Source: Bacteroidota bacterium | GTDB taxonomy: Bacteria > Bacteroidota > Bacteroidia > Chitinophagales > Chitinophagaceae | DNA: 32,891 nucleotides | Direction of reading: 5' to 3' | NCBI GenBank assembly: GCA_026391435.1 | Contig: JAPLEJ010000025.1 | Coordinates: 1 to 32,891 of the forward strand | Shown: positions 8,138 through 16,779 of the stretch, one piece after another | Layout of the letters: each line of letters begins with the position of its first letter | How positions within the stretch are numbered: the stretch's first letter is position 1 | Made by a program: the position numbers and the translations under genes | The notes under the pieces: generated by a model | Databases searched by the model: none | What the model saw: only the letters and a program-made list of their open reading frames with translations | What the model was told of the DNA's origin: nothing

Positions 8138-8656
8138 ATGGCGGCAGAGAAAATATTTTTAATAGGATTAATGGGTTCTGGAAAATCATATTGGGCAAAA
8201 AAAATGGGCAAGTGGATTAAGTCTGCAGGATATGACTTGGATGACCTTATTGTCATGAATGAAGAGAAAACCATTGCTGAAATATTTGCTGAAGACGGAG
8301 AGGATTACTTTAGAAAAACCGAATCCAAATTATTAAAGTGGTTTAAGGAAAAGAAGAAATATGTTTTAGCTACAGGAGGAGGGGCTCCTTGTTTCAATGA
8401 TAATATGCAATGGATGAAAAAAGAAGGGGTCGTAATTTGGTTAGATGAATCTGTTGAAATATTAGTACAAAGATTAATCAAGGAAAAAGCACATCGTCCT
8501 TTAATTGCAAATTTAGATGAAGCTGGCATAGCTAAATTTTTGCAGCAGCAATTAGTGAATCGATTTTCCTTTTATCAACAAGCCCACTATCGGCTTGGTT
8601 CTGATGAAATAGTGGAATCGGTACTCAAAAAATTAATTCAAAAACATGTCGCGTAA
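8138..8656 (+). CDS. aroK: Shikimate kinase
   Basis: AroK phosphorylates shikimate at the 3-hydroxyl with ATP, the fifth step of the chorismate pathway, in the cytosol. The product has 172 residues, a normal length. The P-loop is GLMGSGKS at residues 10-17, the shikimate-binding aspartates lie in GYDLDDLI (D33, D35 and D36), FRKTES provides the conserved arginine, the glycine-rich substrate loop is ATGGGAPC (78-85), and HRPL marks the lid region. It follows the acyl-CoA dehydrogenase by 6 bases, and its last 11 bases overlap the DUF423 gene, indicating translational coupling. Confidence 0.95.
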   Translation: MAAEKIFLIGLMGSGKSYWAKKMGKWIKSAGYDLDDLIVMNEEKTIAEIFAEDGEDYFRKTESKLLKWFKEKKKYVLATGGGAPCFNDNMQWMKKEGVVIWLDESVEILVQRLIKEKAHRPLIANLDEAGIAKFLQQQLVNRFSFYQQAHYRLGSDEIVESVLKKLIQKHVA

Positions 8657-9059
8657 AATATTAATCTGGGGAATCAGTTTTGCATTACTTTCTGTGATAT
8701 TAGGGGCTTTTGGAGCACATGCCTTAAAAAGCATTGTTCCTTTAGATCAATTACAAATATTTGAAACTGGCGTGCGCTATCAATTCATGCATGCAATGGC
8801 ATTGATATTTTTATCAATTTATATAGAGCAAAAGCAAGTATTATTTGGTCATGAGAATGCATTAAAATGGGCTTCTCGTTTTTTTTGCATCGGTATATTT
8901 TTGTTTAGTGGATCTTTATATGGATTAACCATTTCGGCATATTTGAATCCATCATGGACTGCTATTCTAGGTCCGATCACACCCCTTGGAGGACTTTGCT
9001 TTATGCTAGGCTGGTTAAGTTGGGGTAGGGTGGTTTTTCTGCATAAAGTGGATAAGTAG
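8646..9059 (+). CDS. DUF423 family inner-membrane protein
   Basis: The 137-residue product has four predicted transmembrane helices. The first carries the DUF423 hallmark GAFGAHALK (LSVILGAFGAHALKS), followed by FETGVRYQFMHAMALIFLSIY, then FCIGIFLFSGSLYGLT and a final ITPLGGLCFMLGWLSW helix. The ATG lies inside the end of aroK, an 11-base overlap in a different frame, so its translation is probably coupled to that of the kinase. DUF423 proteins are widespread in bacteria but have no established function. It is the last gene before the ftsK promoter region. Confidence 0.9.
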   Translation: MSRKILIWGISFALLSVILGAFGAHALKSIVPLDQLQIFETGVRYQFMHAMALIFLSIYIEQKQVLFGHENALKWASRFFCIGIFLFSGSLYGLTISAYLNPSWTAILGPITPLGGLCFMLGWLSWGRVVFLHKVDK

Positions 9060-9120
9060 CCCCGTTCATTTCAATTTTACACATTTGCTAAAATTTCTTT
9101 TTGTTCCTATTGGGATAACT

Positions 9121-9128
9121 TATATTTG
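9121..9128 (+). promoter_or_regulatory. Candidate -7 element for ftsK, very close to the start codon
   Basis: TATATTTG matches the Bacteroidota -7 consensus TAnnTTTG exactly and lies only 5 bases upstream of the ftsK ATG at 9134. A TTTG at 9100-9103 could be the -33 element, although the 17-base spacer is shorter than the usual 19-21. If it is used, transcription would begin at or near the start codon. Confidence 0.4.
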
Positions 9129-9133
9129 TTATC

Positions 9134-11644
9134 ATGGCAAATACGCTCAAAAGCAAAAAAGAACCTACCGTCAATTCTCCTATCTTAAATCCTGATAAAG
9201 AGGCTTCTGTCAGCGTTACCGATGTGGTGAAAGATGAGCGAACTTCAAAAATTTTAGGGGCTGTTTGTTTATTGATTGCCATCTTCTTATTTGTTGCATT
9301 TACCTCCTATTTATTTACTTGGCAGGAGGACCAAGATATGGTTCAATTATGGCGTACTAAATTATTTTCCACGACCGATGTTAAAGTGAATAATTTATTG
9401 GGCTATCTAGGTGCTTTTGTTGCCTATCAAATAATGTACAATGGTTTCGGAGTGGCCGCTTATTTATTTTGTACTTTCTTTTTTGTACTAGGCGTCAATT
9501 TATTTTTCACCAAACCCATTTTTAGTATTTGGCGCAATGTGCGTTATGTAATAATAGGATTGTTAGTGTTAAGTACTTGCTTTGCATTTGCAACTCCACA
9601 AGCTGCATTTTCATGGGGCGGCGCTTTAGGCGAATATAATAGTAGTTGGTTAATTAAATGGGTGGGTAGTTTTGGCACAGGGGCTATTTTATTTGTGGCA
9701 GGCTTTAGCTATTTTATTTGGAGATTCAATCCCATTTTTAAAGTCCCTAATTTTAGTTTTTTACTACCTAAGCAAAAAGAGGAAGTTTTTGTGAGTGAGG
9801 ATACTGAAGAAGCAGTCAAGCAAGAATGGGATTTAAATCACCCCGATCATCCAGCGACCATCGGAGGGAATAAGCTTAAAAATAATGTAGATGCCGATGG
9901 CAATCTTATCCCAAATGAAATAGAAGCGAATGGGGGGAAACTTTTCATTGATGAATTATCATTAGAAGAAGAAAAAATAACAGCCATCGCCGAAATGGAA
10001 CCCACCTTAATTGAAGAGGAGGAAGAAATAGCACCAGCTAAAGTGAATATAGAAGACTTTAATGGAGAGTTATTAGAGGACTTGGATTTAGAAATTAAGG
10101 ATGTTGCAAAGGAAGTCATTGTTCCCATTGGAAGTATTGGAACCAAATATGACGCCACACTTGATTTAAAAAATTACAAGTACCCTAATATTAATTTATT
10201 AGAAACCCATGGAAGTGAAAAAATTGTGCAAGATCCTGAGGAATTAGAGACGCATAAAAATCAGATCATTGCGACTTTAAAAAATTACGATATTTCAATA
10301 CAAAGAATTGCAGCTACAGTAGGGCCCACTGTTACCTTATATGAAATTGTGCCCGCTCCTGGGGTTCGAATTAGCCGTATCAAAAACCTAGAGGATGATA
10401 TCGCTTTAAGTTTAGCCGCATTAGGTATTCGTATTATAGCACCTATACCAGGAAAGGGGACCATCGGTATTGAGGTTCCTAATATTAGGAAGTCGGTGGT
10501 AAGTATGAAAACATTATTAGCAAGTGAAAAATTCCAGACCAGTCAATATTCACTTCCAATTGCGATTGGTAAAAAAATCGATAATGAAAACTTCATTGTC
10601 GATTTAGCGAGTATGCCTCACTTATTAATGGCAGGGGCGACAGGGCAAGGGAAGTCGGTGGGATTAAACGCCATTTTAGTTTCTCTATTATATAAAAAAC
10701 ATCCTTCTCAATTAAAGTTTGTTTTAGTAGATCCTAAGAAAGTGGAATTAAGTTTATACCGTGTCATTGAAAAACATTTTTTAGCAAAATTACCTGGGGA
10801 GGAAGATGCCATCATTACAGATACTAAAAAAGTAATTAGTACATTAAATGCGCTTTGCATTGAAATGGATAACCGATATGATTTATTAAAAGAAGCAGGG
10901 TGTAGAAATATTAAGGAATACAATGAAAAGTTTACTGCACGAAAATTAAATCCAGAAAAAGGCCATCAGTATTTACCTTTTATTGTTTTAGTAGTGGATG
11001 AGTTTGCTGATTTAATCATGACTGCAGGAAAGGAAGTGGAGATGCCTATTGCTCGATTAGCGCAATTAGCCCGTGCTGTTGGTATTCATTTAATAATTGC
11101 AACACAAAGACCTTCGGTTAATATCATCACAGGAACCATCAAAGCCAATTTCCCTGCGCGTATTGCTTTTAAAGTATCAAGTAAAATTGATAGTCGAACC
11201 ATCTTGGATGCGGGAGGTGCTGAGCAATTGATTGGTAAAGGAGATATGTTAGTGAGTTATAATGGGGAGATAACGCGTTTACAATGTGCTTTTGTGGATA
11301 CCCCTGAAGTGGATCGAGTTTGTAATTTCATTGCCGAACAAAAAGGTTACCCGCAAGCTTTTTTATTACCAGAATATATGGATGAAAATGAAAGAGATGC
11401 CAATGGTTTTGATGCAGGGGATAGGGATCCTTTATTTGAGGATGCAGCTAAATTAATTGTGAATGCTCAAATGGGATCTACTTCTTTAATCCAGCGTCGA
11501 ATGAAATTAGGATACAACCGAGCAGGTCGTTTAATGGATCAGTTGGAATCTGCAGGAATTGTAGGGCCAAGCCAAGGGAGCAAACCAAGAGAAGTCCTAT
11601 ATAAAACGGATGCTGAATTGCATGTTTTTTTACAACATCTATAG
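9134..11644 (+). CDS. ftsK: DNA translocase FtsK
   Basis: FtsK anchors at the septum and pumps DNA to resolve and segregate chromosome termini during division. This 836-residue protein has N-terminal membrane segments at about 40-61, 90-125, 137-155 and 177-196. An acidic, low-complexity linker follows (about 215-340, many Glu and Asp). The RecA-like motor has Walker A G501-ATGQGKS-508 and Walker B LVVDEFADL with D622-E623. The C-terminal gamma winged-helix domain (about 765-836, QRRMKLGYNRAGRLMDQLE) would read KOPS-like polar sequences. The length is normal for Bacteroidota, with a much shorter linker than in E. coli. It follows DUF423 by 74 bases and probably has its own promoter. Confidence 0.97.
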   Translation: MANTLKSKKEPTVNSPILNPDKEASVSVTDVVKDERTSKILGAVCLLIAIFLFVAFTSYLFTWQEDQDMVQLWRTKLFSTTDVKVNNLLGYLGAFVAYQIMYNGFGVAAYLFCTFFFVLGVNLFFTKPIFSIWRNVRYVIIGLLVLSTCFAFATPQAAFSWGGALGEYNSSWLIKWVGSFGTGAILFVAGFSYFIWRFNPIFKVPNFSFLLPKQKEEVFVSEDTEEAVKQEWDLNHPDHPATIGGNKLKNNVDADGNLIPNEIEANGGKLFIDELSLEEEKITAIAEMEPTLIEEEEEIAPAKVNIEDFNGELLEDLDLEIKDVAKEVIVPIGSIGTKYDATLDLKNYKYPNINLLETHGSEKIVQDPEELETHKNQIIATLKNYDISIQRIAATVGPTVTLYEIVPAPGVRISRIKNLEDDIALSLAALGIRIIAPIPGKGTIGIEVPNIRKSVVSMKTLLASEKFQTSQYSLPIAIGKKIDNENFIVDLASMPHLLMAGATGQGKSVGLNAILVSLLYKKHPSQLKFVLVDPKKVELSLYRVIEKHFLAKLPGEEDAIITDTKKVISTLNALCIEMDNRYDLLKEAGCRNIKEYNEKFTARKLNPEKGHQYLPFIVLVVDEFADLIMTAGKEVEMPIARLAQLARAVGIHLIIATQRPSVNIITGTIKANFPARIAFKVSSKIDSRTILDAGGAEQLIGKGDMLVSYNGEITRLQCAFVDTPEVDRVCNFIAEQKGYPQAFLLPEYMDENERDANGFDAGDRDPLFEDAAKLIVNAQMGSTSLIQRRMKLGYNRAGRLMDQLESAGIVGPSQGSKPREVLYKTDAELHVFLQHL

Positions 11645-11699
11645 TTCTATTACCAAAAAGTTAATTTTTAGCTATAAACCCCCTCCATTCATACCATCA

Positions 11700-11732
11700 T
11701 TGGCTTAGTTAAACCACAATTGTATATTTTTG
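11700..11732 (+). promoter_or_regulatory. Candidate promoter for the LolA-like gene
   Basis: TATTTTTG at 11725-11732 fits TAnnTTTG, and TTGG at 11700-11703 is a plausible -33 element with a 21-base spacer. This would give a leader of roughly 50 bases before the ATG at 11789. The rest of the 144-base gap after ftsK shows no clear hairpin. Confidence 0.35.
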
Positions 11733-11788
11733 TCCAACTTCTAATTTTGAATATACAAGTATATAAATGATATAATATTTTAGTACAA

Positions 11789-12412
11789 ATGAGATACTTA
11801 CTACTGCTTTTAATAGGATTCACCACCATTCAAGGTATCGCTCAAAAGGATGCCCAGGCAAAGGCTTTGCTAGATCAGCTAGGGCTTAAAGTGAAACAAT
11901 CTAAGGGCATATTGGTGAATATTGAGTTGAGTACTAAAAATAACAAAGGCAAGGCCATGGGTATCAAATCCATCCATCTCAAGATGAAGGGCGATAAATA
12001 CCTATTAGATGAGGGAAAGATGGTCATCTTATGCGATGGTCAAAGTATCTATAATTATGATGGAGCTAACTCGATCTCAAAATCACCCATGTCAGAGTCA
12101 GATCAAACACTAAGTCCTCAAAAATTATTATCAGGTAACTATGATAAAGACTTCAATTTCAGCTTATTAAGTCAAAATGGTTCAATGGCGACCATTGAAT
12201 TATTCCCGATAGATAAAAGGAAGAATTTCCAGAAGGTAACCCTAATCATTGACAAGCTAAAATCGGCCCTTTCCAAAGCCACTATTTTGGATAAAAGTAA
12301 TAATATCACCGATGTTAAAGTACTATCCATCAGTTATACAGCCCAACTAGCCGATAACCTATTCATTTTCAATCGAGCTAAATATCCAAAAAACGTTGAA
12401 ATATTTGATTGA
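11789..12412 (+). CDS. LolA-like outer-membrane lipoprotein carrier
   Basis: The 207-residue product begins with a signal peptide (MRYLLLLLIGFTTIQGIAQ), so it is periplasmic. The mature part follows the LolA/LolB beta-barrel pattern of Bacteroidota: KALLDQLGLKVKQSKGILVNIEL, then LKMKGDKYLLDEGKMVILCDGQSIYNYD, a loop with SPQKLLSGN, then FNFSLLSQNG and repeated strands. Members of this family shuttle lipoproteins from the LolCDE exporter to the outer membrane, or carry out related lipid-binding tasks. Directly downstream lies rpsO, which has its own promoter. I am confident of the fold, less so that this is the main LolA of the cell, since Bacteroidota often have several paralogues. Confidence 0.75.
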   Translation: MRYLLLLLIGFTTIQGIAQKDAQAKALLDQLGLKVKQSKGILVNIELSTKNNKGKAMGIKSIHLKMKGDKYLLDEGKMVILCDGQSIYNYDGANSISKSPMSESDQTLSPQKLLSGNYDKDFNFSLLSQNGSMATIELFPIDKRKNFQKVTLIIDKLKSALSKATILDKSNNITDVKVLSISYTAQLADNLFIFNRAKYPKNVEIFD

Positions 12413-12437
12413 TTTACGCCTTTTCCGCGTATCTTCG
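12404..12437 (+). promoter_or_regulatory. Candidate promoter for rpsO
   Basis: TATCTTCG at 12430-12437 is a strong -7 match of the TAnnTTCG form, and TTTG at 12404-12407 would be the -33 element with a 22-base spacer, one longer than usual. The -33 element overlaps the end of the LolA-like gene. The leader to the rpsO ATG would be about 55 bases. Confidence 0.45.
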
Positions 12438-12499
12438 CAGCCGAAATAAAAAAATAAAACCGTAGTTAATCGTTAACTACAAAAAAAGAAGTTTTTACA

Positions 12500-12772
12500 A
12501 TGGCTACATTAACAAAAGAAAAAAAAGCAGGCATTTTTGCTGAATTTGGCGGAAAAGCAAATAACACAGGTTCTATTGAAGGACAAGTTGCTTTATTAAC
12601 CGAGCGTATTGCGCACATTTCAGGTCACTTGAAAGAAAACCACAAAGACCATTCAACTCAAAGAGGTTTGATGCAATTAGTGGGTCAGCGTAAGCGTTTA
12701 TTGGTTTATTTGCAAAAACATAACCTTACTGGTTATCGCGCCCTAATTGAAAAATTAGGATTAAGAAAATAA
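12500..12772 (+). CDS. rpsO: 30S ribosomal protein S15
   Basis: S15 binds 16S rRNA at the central three-way junction and is an early assembly protein of the small subunit. The 90-residue product is full length and contains the family signature [34 protein letters not shown] followed by [13 protein letters not shown], divided here only for description, and ends with [12 protein letters not shown]. The conserved basic and histidine residues of the rRNA-binding face (H in [12 protein letters not shown]) are present. It precedes pnp by 102 bases, the common rpsO-pnp order in bacteria. Confidence 0.98.
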   Translation: MATLTKEKKAGIFAEFGGKANNTGSIEGQVALLTERIAHISGHLKENHKDHSTQRGLMQLVGQRKRLLVYLQKHNLTGYRALIEKLGLRK

Positions 12773-12791
12773 TTCAAAACAATCTTATAAT

Positions 12792-12818
12792 AGCTGTCCC
12801 AACTGTACAACACGGTTG
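12792..12818 (+). terminator. Weak hairpin between rpsO and pnp
   Basis: TCCCAAC and GTTGGGA form a 7-bp inverted repeat, with a loop of about 11 bases, just after the rpsO stop codon. No proper T run follows, so it may be an attenuator or an mRNA-processing stem in the rpsO-pnp transcript rather than a full terminator. In other bacteria the pnp leader carries a stem-loop used in autoregulation. Confidence 0.35.
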
Positions 12819-12874
12819 GGATTAGTTGTTTATATACTATCGATCCTTTTAGGAATTGATTTAAAAAAATTAAC

Positions 12875-15037
12875 ATGTTATCACAACCCAAATCAGTTAA
12901 ATTCGAAATAAATCCTGGTCAGGAAGTATTTATCGAAACTGGAAAATTAGCGCGTCAAGCAGATGGTGCGGTTACTGTAAGACAAGGCAACTGTATTTTA
13001 TTAGCAACGGTGGTTGCCAATAAGGATCCTAAAGAAGGGCAAGATTTTTTCCCTTTAAGTGTGGATTACCAAGAAAAATTTGCATCAGCAGGTCGTATCC
13101 CAGGATCTTTCTTCAAAAGAGAAGCTCGTTTAAACGACTATGAAATATTAACAAGCCGATTAATTGATCGTGCATTGCGTCCTTTATTCCCTGAAGATTA
13201 TTTATGTGATGTGCAAGTATTGATATCATTAATATCAAGTGATGTGAATGTAATGCCTGATTCATTAGCTTGTTTAGCAGCTTCTGCTGCATTAGCAGTG
13301 TCTAATATTCCTATTAAAGAAATTATTTCTGAAGTAAGAATTTCTCGCATGGATGGACAATTCATCATCAATCCTTCTAAGGAACAATTGGCAAAATCGA
13401 ATTTAGAATTTTTGATTGCAGCGACTGATAAAAATTTGATGATGGTGGAAGGAGAAGCGAAAGAATGTTCTGAAGAAGAACTAGTTCAATGTTTAGAAAT
13501 TGCACATGAAGCGATACGCAAACAAATTAAAGCACAAGTTGAATTAAGAAAAGTAGTGGGCATTACGGAAGTGCGTGATTATAAAAAACCAGAACAAGAC
13601 GAAGCGATAAAAGAAAAAGTGTATGCTTTTGCAAAAGCAAAAGTAAATGCGATTGCTGAATTAGGTTCTGCAAAGCATGAGCGTAGTGATGCGTTCTCTG
13701 CTTTGAAAAAAGAAATCATTGAACATTTAGGAACTGAGATCACTGACTTGCAAAAGAAATTAGCAGGGAAGTATTATGAGGATTTGAAATGGGAAGTAGT
13801 AAGAGATATGATGGTGGACAAACGCATTCGTTTGGATGGTCGTCAATTAGATCAAGTTCGTCCATTAGCGATGGAAGTAGATCCGCTACCAACACCACAC
13901 GGATCTTCATTATTCACAAGAGGTGAAACACAATCATTAACGACAGTGACCTTGGGTACAAAGTTGGATGAGTTAATGCAAGAGACAGCAGCAAGTGCAG
14001 AGTACACAAAATTCTTTTTACACTATAATTTTCCTCCTTTTTCAACAGGAGAGGTAAAGATGATGCGTGGAGTAGGTCGTCGTGAAGTAGGGCATGGTAA
14101 TTTAGCTATGCGTTCTTTAAAGCAAATGTTACCTGATACTACTGTATTCCCTTATACATTAAGAGTTGTTTCAGATGTATTAGAAAGTAATGGTTCTTCT
14201 TCTATGGCAACTGTTTGTGCGGGATCATTGGCATTGATGGATGCAGGGGTTCCTGTTCCAAAACATGTGAGTGGTGTAGCAATGGGATTGATTTCAAGAG
14301 AAGATGGTAAGTATGCAATCTTAACAGATATACTAGGAGATGAAGATCATTTAGGTGATATGGATTTTAAAGTAACCGGTACTAGAGATGGTATTTGCGG
14401 TGTGCAAATGGATATTAAAGTAGATGGTTTAAGTATGGATATTATGCGTGAGGCATTGTCTCAAGCGAAAAAAGGAAGGTTACATATTTTAGATGCGATG
14501 TATGCTTGTATGCCTGCAGCGCGTGCTGATGTGAAACCTCATGCGCCTCGTATGGTTAAATTAATCATTGACAAAGAGTATATCGGAGCAGTGATTGGAC
14601 CAGGTGGTAAGATTATTCAAGAAATGCAAAGAACAACAGGTGCTACTATTAATATTGAGGAAGTGGGCAACCATGGTGAAGTAAGTATCTTCTCAGCCAA
14701 TAAAGATAGTTTGGATGCTGCTGTGAAATGGATCAATGGTATTGTAGCCGTTCCAGAAATTGGAGATGAATACGAAGGGGTAGTGAAAGGTGTGAAAGAA
14801 TTTGGTGCTTTCGTTGAGTTTATGCCAGGCAAACAAGGTTTATTACACATAAGTGAAATAAGCTGGAAGCGTTTGGAGACAATGGATGGAATTTACAATG
14901 AAGGAGATGTGGTAAAAGTGAAGTTGGTAGGTTTGGATCCTAAAACAGGCAAGTTCAAATTAAGCCATAAAGCTTTATTACCTAGACCTGAACAAGCGCC
15001 TCGTGAAGATCGTGGTCCAAGAGAAGGTCAAGCTTAA
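12875..15037 (+). CDS. pnp: Polyribonucleotide nucleotidyltransferase (PNPase)
   Basis: PNPase degrades RNA 3' to 5' by phosphorolysis, releasing nucleoside diphosphates, as a trimer in the cytosol. The 720-residue protein has two RNase PH-like cores: the N-terminal one with GRIPGSFFKREARLNDYEI, and the catalytic C-terminal one with FSTGEVKMMRGVGRREVGHG and the metal/phosphate motif GDEDHLGDMDFKVTGT. A KH domain spans about 560-622 (IGAVIGPGGKIIQEM) and an S1 domain about 627-700 (GVVKGVKEFGAFVEF). A short charged tail rich in Pro, Arg and Glu ends the protein. Expression ends at the strong terminator at 15069-15104. Confidence 0.98.
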   Translation: MLSQPKSVKFEINPGQEVFIETGKLARQADGAVTVRQGNCILLATVVANKDPKEGQDFFPLSVDYQEKFASAGRIPGSFFKREARLNDYEILTSRLIDRALRPLFPEDYLCDVQVLISLISSDVNVMPDSLACLAASAALAVSNIPIKEIISEVRISRMDGQFIINPSKEQLAKSNLEFLIAATDKNLMMVEGEAKECSEEELVQCLEIAHEAIRKQIKAQVELRKVVGITEVRDYKKPEQDEAIKEKVYAFAKAKVNAIAELGSAKHERSDAFSALKKEIIEHLGTEITDLQKKLAGKYYEDLKWEVVRDMMVDKRIRLDGRQLDQVRPLAMEVDPLPTPHGSSLFTRGETQSLTTVTLGTKLDELMQETAASAEYTKFFLHYNFPPFSTGEVKMMRGVGRREVGHGNLAMRSLKQMLPDTTVFPYTLRVVSDVLESNGSSSMATVCAGSLALMDAGVPVPKHVSGVAMGLISREDGKYAILTDILGDEDHLGDMDFKVTGTRDGICGVQMDIKVDGLSMDIMREALSQAKKGRLHILDAMYACMPAARADVKPHAPRMVKLIIDKEYIGAVIGPGGKIIQEMQRTTGATINIEEVGNHGEVSIFSANKDSLDAAVKWINGIVAVPEIGDEYEGVVKGVKEFGAFVEFMPGKQGLLHISEISWKRLETMDGIYNEGDVVKVKLVGLDPKTGKFKLSHKALLPRPEQAPREDRGPREGQA

Positions 15038-15068
15038 TATAAAGCCTAAAATAACAATATAGACTACT

Positions 15069-15104
15069 GAATCCCCTTTGCTAGACCAAAGGGGATTCTT
15101 TTTT
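15069..15104 (+). terminator. Intrinsic terminator after pnp
   Basis: A perfect 12-bp stem (GAATCCCCTTTG at 15069-15080 pairing with 15087-15098) closes a 6-base loop and is followed by six T residues. It lies 32 bases after the pnp stop codon and 23 bases before prmA, so it separates the two units. Confidence 0.92.
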
Positions 15105-15126
15105 CCCCAATTACAACCCATATTAA

Positions 15127-15963
15127 ATGACCAAGGAATACATTGAAATTAGCTTTGACTTTACCAGCCAGGATCAATTAGGGCTAGTTATCGCTCAATT
15201 GTCTGAGATGGGATTTGATGGATTCAACGAAGAGCAGGCTTATTGCAAAGCTTATATACTTTCGAGTGAATTAGACAAGGAAGAAGCTATAATTAACTTA
15301 AATAATATATTTAAACAATATAGTTTAACTTATTCTAAATCAATTATTAAAGAACAAAATTGGAATGCAGTATGGGAATCTAATTTTGATCCAGTTAGGG
15401 TGGGAGATTTCGTTGGGATTAAGGCCCATTTTCATCCCAATTTTGAACCAGCAGTGCAATTTGAAATTAAGATTACCCCTAAAATGAGCTTTGGAACTGG
15501 CCATCATGCGACTACTTTTTCTGTTATGCAAATGATGGAGCATCTTCATTTTGTAGGAAAGTCGGTGTATGATTTTGGAACAGGAACAGGGGTTCTGGCC
15601 ATCCTAGCTGAAAAGTTAGGTGCCAGTCAAGTTTTAGCTGTGGACAATGATGATTGGTGCATTGAGAATGCCAACGAGAATATTCAAAACAACGATTCAA
15701 AGGTGATTTTAGTCCAAAAAGTGGCATCTGCCCTCCAAAACACCCAATTTGACATTATTTTGGCCAACGTCAATAGGCATATTATTGAAGCCAATATGCA
15801 GGAATTGACCTCAGTGGCCTACCCCGGATCCCAAATGATACTAAGTGGTTTACTTATTGATGATCAACAAGATATGGTTAAATTGGCTACCGAAAATGGG
15901 TGGATTTTTGTCAAATCACAGCCTTTAAATGGCTGGGTTAGCTTATTGTTTAACCTTTCATAA
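15127..15963 (+). CDS. prmA: Ribosomal protein L11 methyltransferase
   Basis: PrmA uses SAM to methylate amino groups of ribosomal protein L11. The 278-residue product has an N-terminal substrate-recognition domain, a linker containing the conserved WNAVWESNFDPV segment, then FGTGHHATT (122-130) and the SAM-binding motif VYDFGTGTGVLAIL (147-160). The acidic residue closing strand 2 lies in AVDNDDWC, and the substrate loop is DIILANVNRHII. The Bacteroidota forms are somewhat shorter than E. coli PrmA, and this one fits. It has no obvious own promoter in the 22 bases after the pnp terminator, so a promoter may lie within or near the terminator. Confidence 0.93.
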   Translation: MTKEYIEISFDFTSQDQLGLVIAQLSEMGFDGFNEEQAYCKAYILSSELDKEEAIINLNNIFKQYSLTYSKSIIKEQNWNAVWESNFDPVRVGDFVGIKAHFHPNFEPAVQFEIKITPKMSFGTGHHATTFSVMQMMEHLHFVGKSVYDFGTGTGVLAILAEKLGASQVLAVDNDDWCIENANENIQNNDSKVILVQKVASALQNTQFDIILANVNRHIIEANMQELTSVAYPGSQMILSGLLIDDQQDMVKLATENGWIFVKSQPLNGWVSLLFNLS

Positions 15964-15983
15964 GTTAATATTATGCCAATGTT

Positions 15984-16016
15984 AACAAACCATTAAATTT
16001 TTTGGGTGTATCTTTG
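15984..16016 (+). promoter_or_regulatory. Candidate promoter for plsY
   Basis: TATCTTTG at 16009-16016 matches TAnnTTTG perfectly, 22 bases upstream of the plsY ATG. The expected -33 position around 15984 holds only a partial match, so the call rests on the -7 element. Confidence 0.45.
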
Positions 16017-16038
16017 TCCTCCATTATAATTTAATGAT

Positions 16039-16680
16039 ATGTTTGAAATTGTATTGATCATATTGGCTTATTTAATTGGATCCATTCCGACATCGGTTTG
16101 GGTTAGTAAATCTAAGTTTGGGATTGACATCCGTGATTATGGAAGTGGTAACGCAGGTGCGACCAATACTTTTAGAGTATTAGGTGCGAAGTGGGGCTCT
16201 TTTGTAATGTTAGTGGATGTCACCAAAGGTGTAATTGCAACTTCTTTATATGTTTTAATTCCATTCTACATGACCCATGAATTGGCTAGAACCAATTTCA
16301 TGATTGCTTTAGGAATGGTGGCTGTATTAGGTCATATACTTCCTATTTGGGCTAATTTCAGAGGAGGAAAAGGAGTCGCCACTTTATTGGGAATGACATT
16401 AGCTATTCAACCGATCGTCGCATTTATTTGTTTAGGTATATTTTTAATTTCATTAATATCTACTCGTTTTGTATCATTAAGTTCAATTTTAGCAAGTGTT
16501 GCTTTTATGGTACTTATTTTATTCGTCTTTGATGAAAAAGAAACTTTATATCGATTGTTTGCAATGATTGTAGCTATGATGGTGGTGGTCACACATCATA
16601 AAAATATTTCCAGAATATACAAGGGCACCGAAAGTAAACTGCCTATTTTCAAAAATAGAGATAAACGGGCCTCGTCATAA
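16039..16680 (+). CDS. plsY: Glycerol-3-phosphate acyltransferase PlsY
   Basis: PlsY transfers an acyl chain from acyl-phosphate to sn-glycerol 3-phosphate, the first step of phosphatidic acid synthesis in most bacteria, in the inner membrane. The 213-residue protein has five transmembrane helices and the three family motifs: an SIPTSVWVSK start followed by GSGNAGATNTFRVLG, then GHILPIWANFRGGKGVAT, and finally VVVTHHKNISRIYKGTE. The glycine-rich loop and the Arg-Gly-Gly-Lys-Gly motif are intact. PlsX, its acyl-phosphate supplier, is not in the window. The gene stands alone, with a promoter upstream and another promoter after it. Confidence 0.95.
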   Translation: MFEIVLIILAYLIGSIPTSVWVSKSKFGIDIRDYGSGNAGATNTFRVLGAKWGSFVMLVDVTKGVIATSLYVLIPFYMTHELARTNFMIALGMVAVLGHILPIWANFRGGKGVATLLGMTLAIQPIVAFICLGIFLISLISTRFVSLSSILASVAFMVLILFVFDEKETLYRLFAMIVAMMVVVTHHKNISRIYKGTESKLPIFKNRDKRASS

Positions 16681-16722
16681 ATTGGCGTTTCCCCGCTCAT
16701 TTCGATCTATTTTTTTCATTTC

Positions 16723-16755
16723 CTTGCGCTTACAAATTAGAATTTCGTACCTTCG
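16723..16755 (+). promoter_or_regulatory. Candidate promoter for the DUF3052-like/YdeI-like gene
   Basis: CTTG at 16723-16726 and TACCTTCG at 16748-16755, separated by 21 bases, fit the Bacteroidota -33/-7 pattern in its TAnnTTCG form. Transcription would start about 20 bases before the ATG at 16780. Confidence 0.5.
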
Positions 16756-16779
16756 CCCTCCTTTAAATCCTACACTTTT

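Noticed and set aside
12792..12818. Strong terminator after rpsO
   Set aside because: Only seven pairs and no T run, so I list it as a weak hairpin, not a confident terminator.
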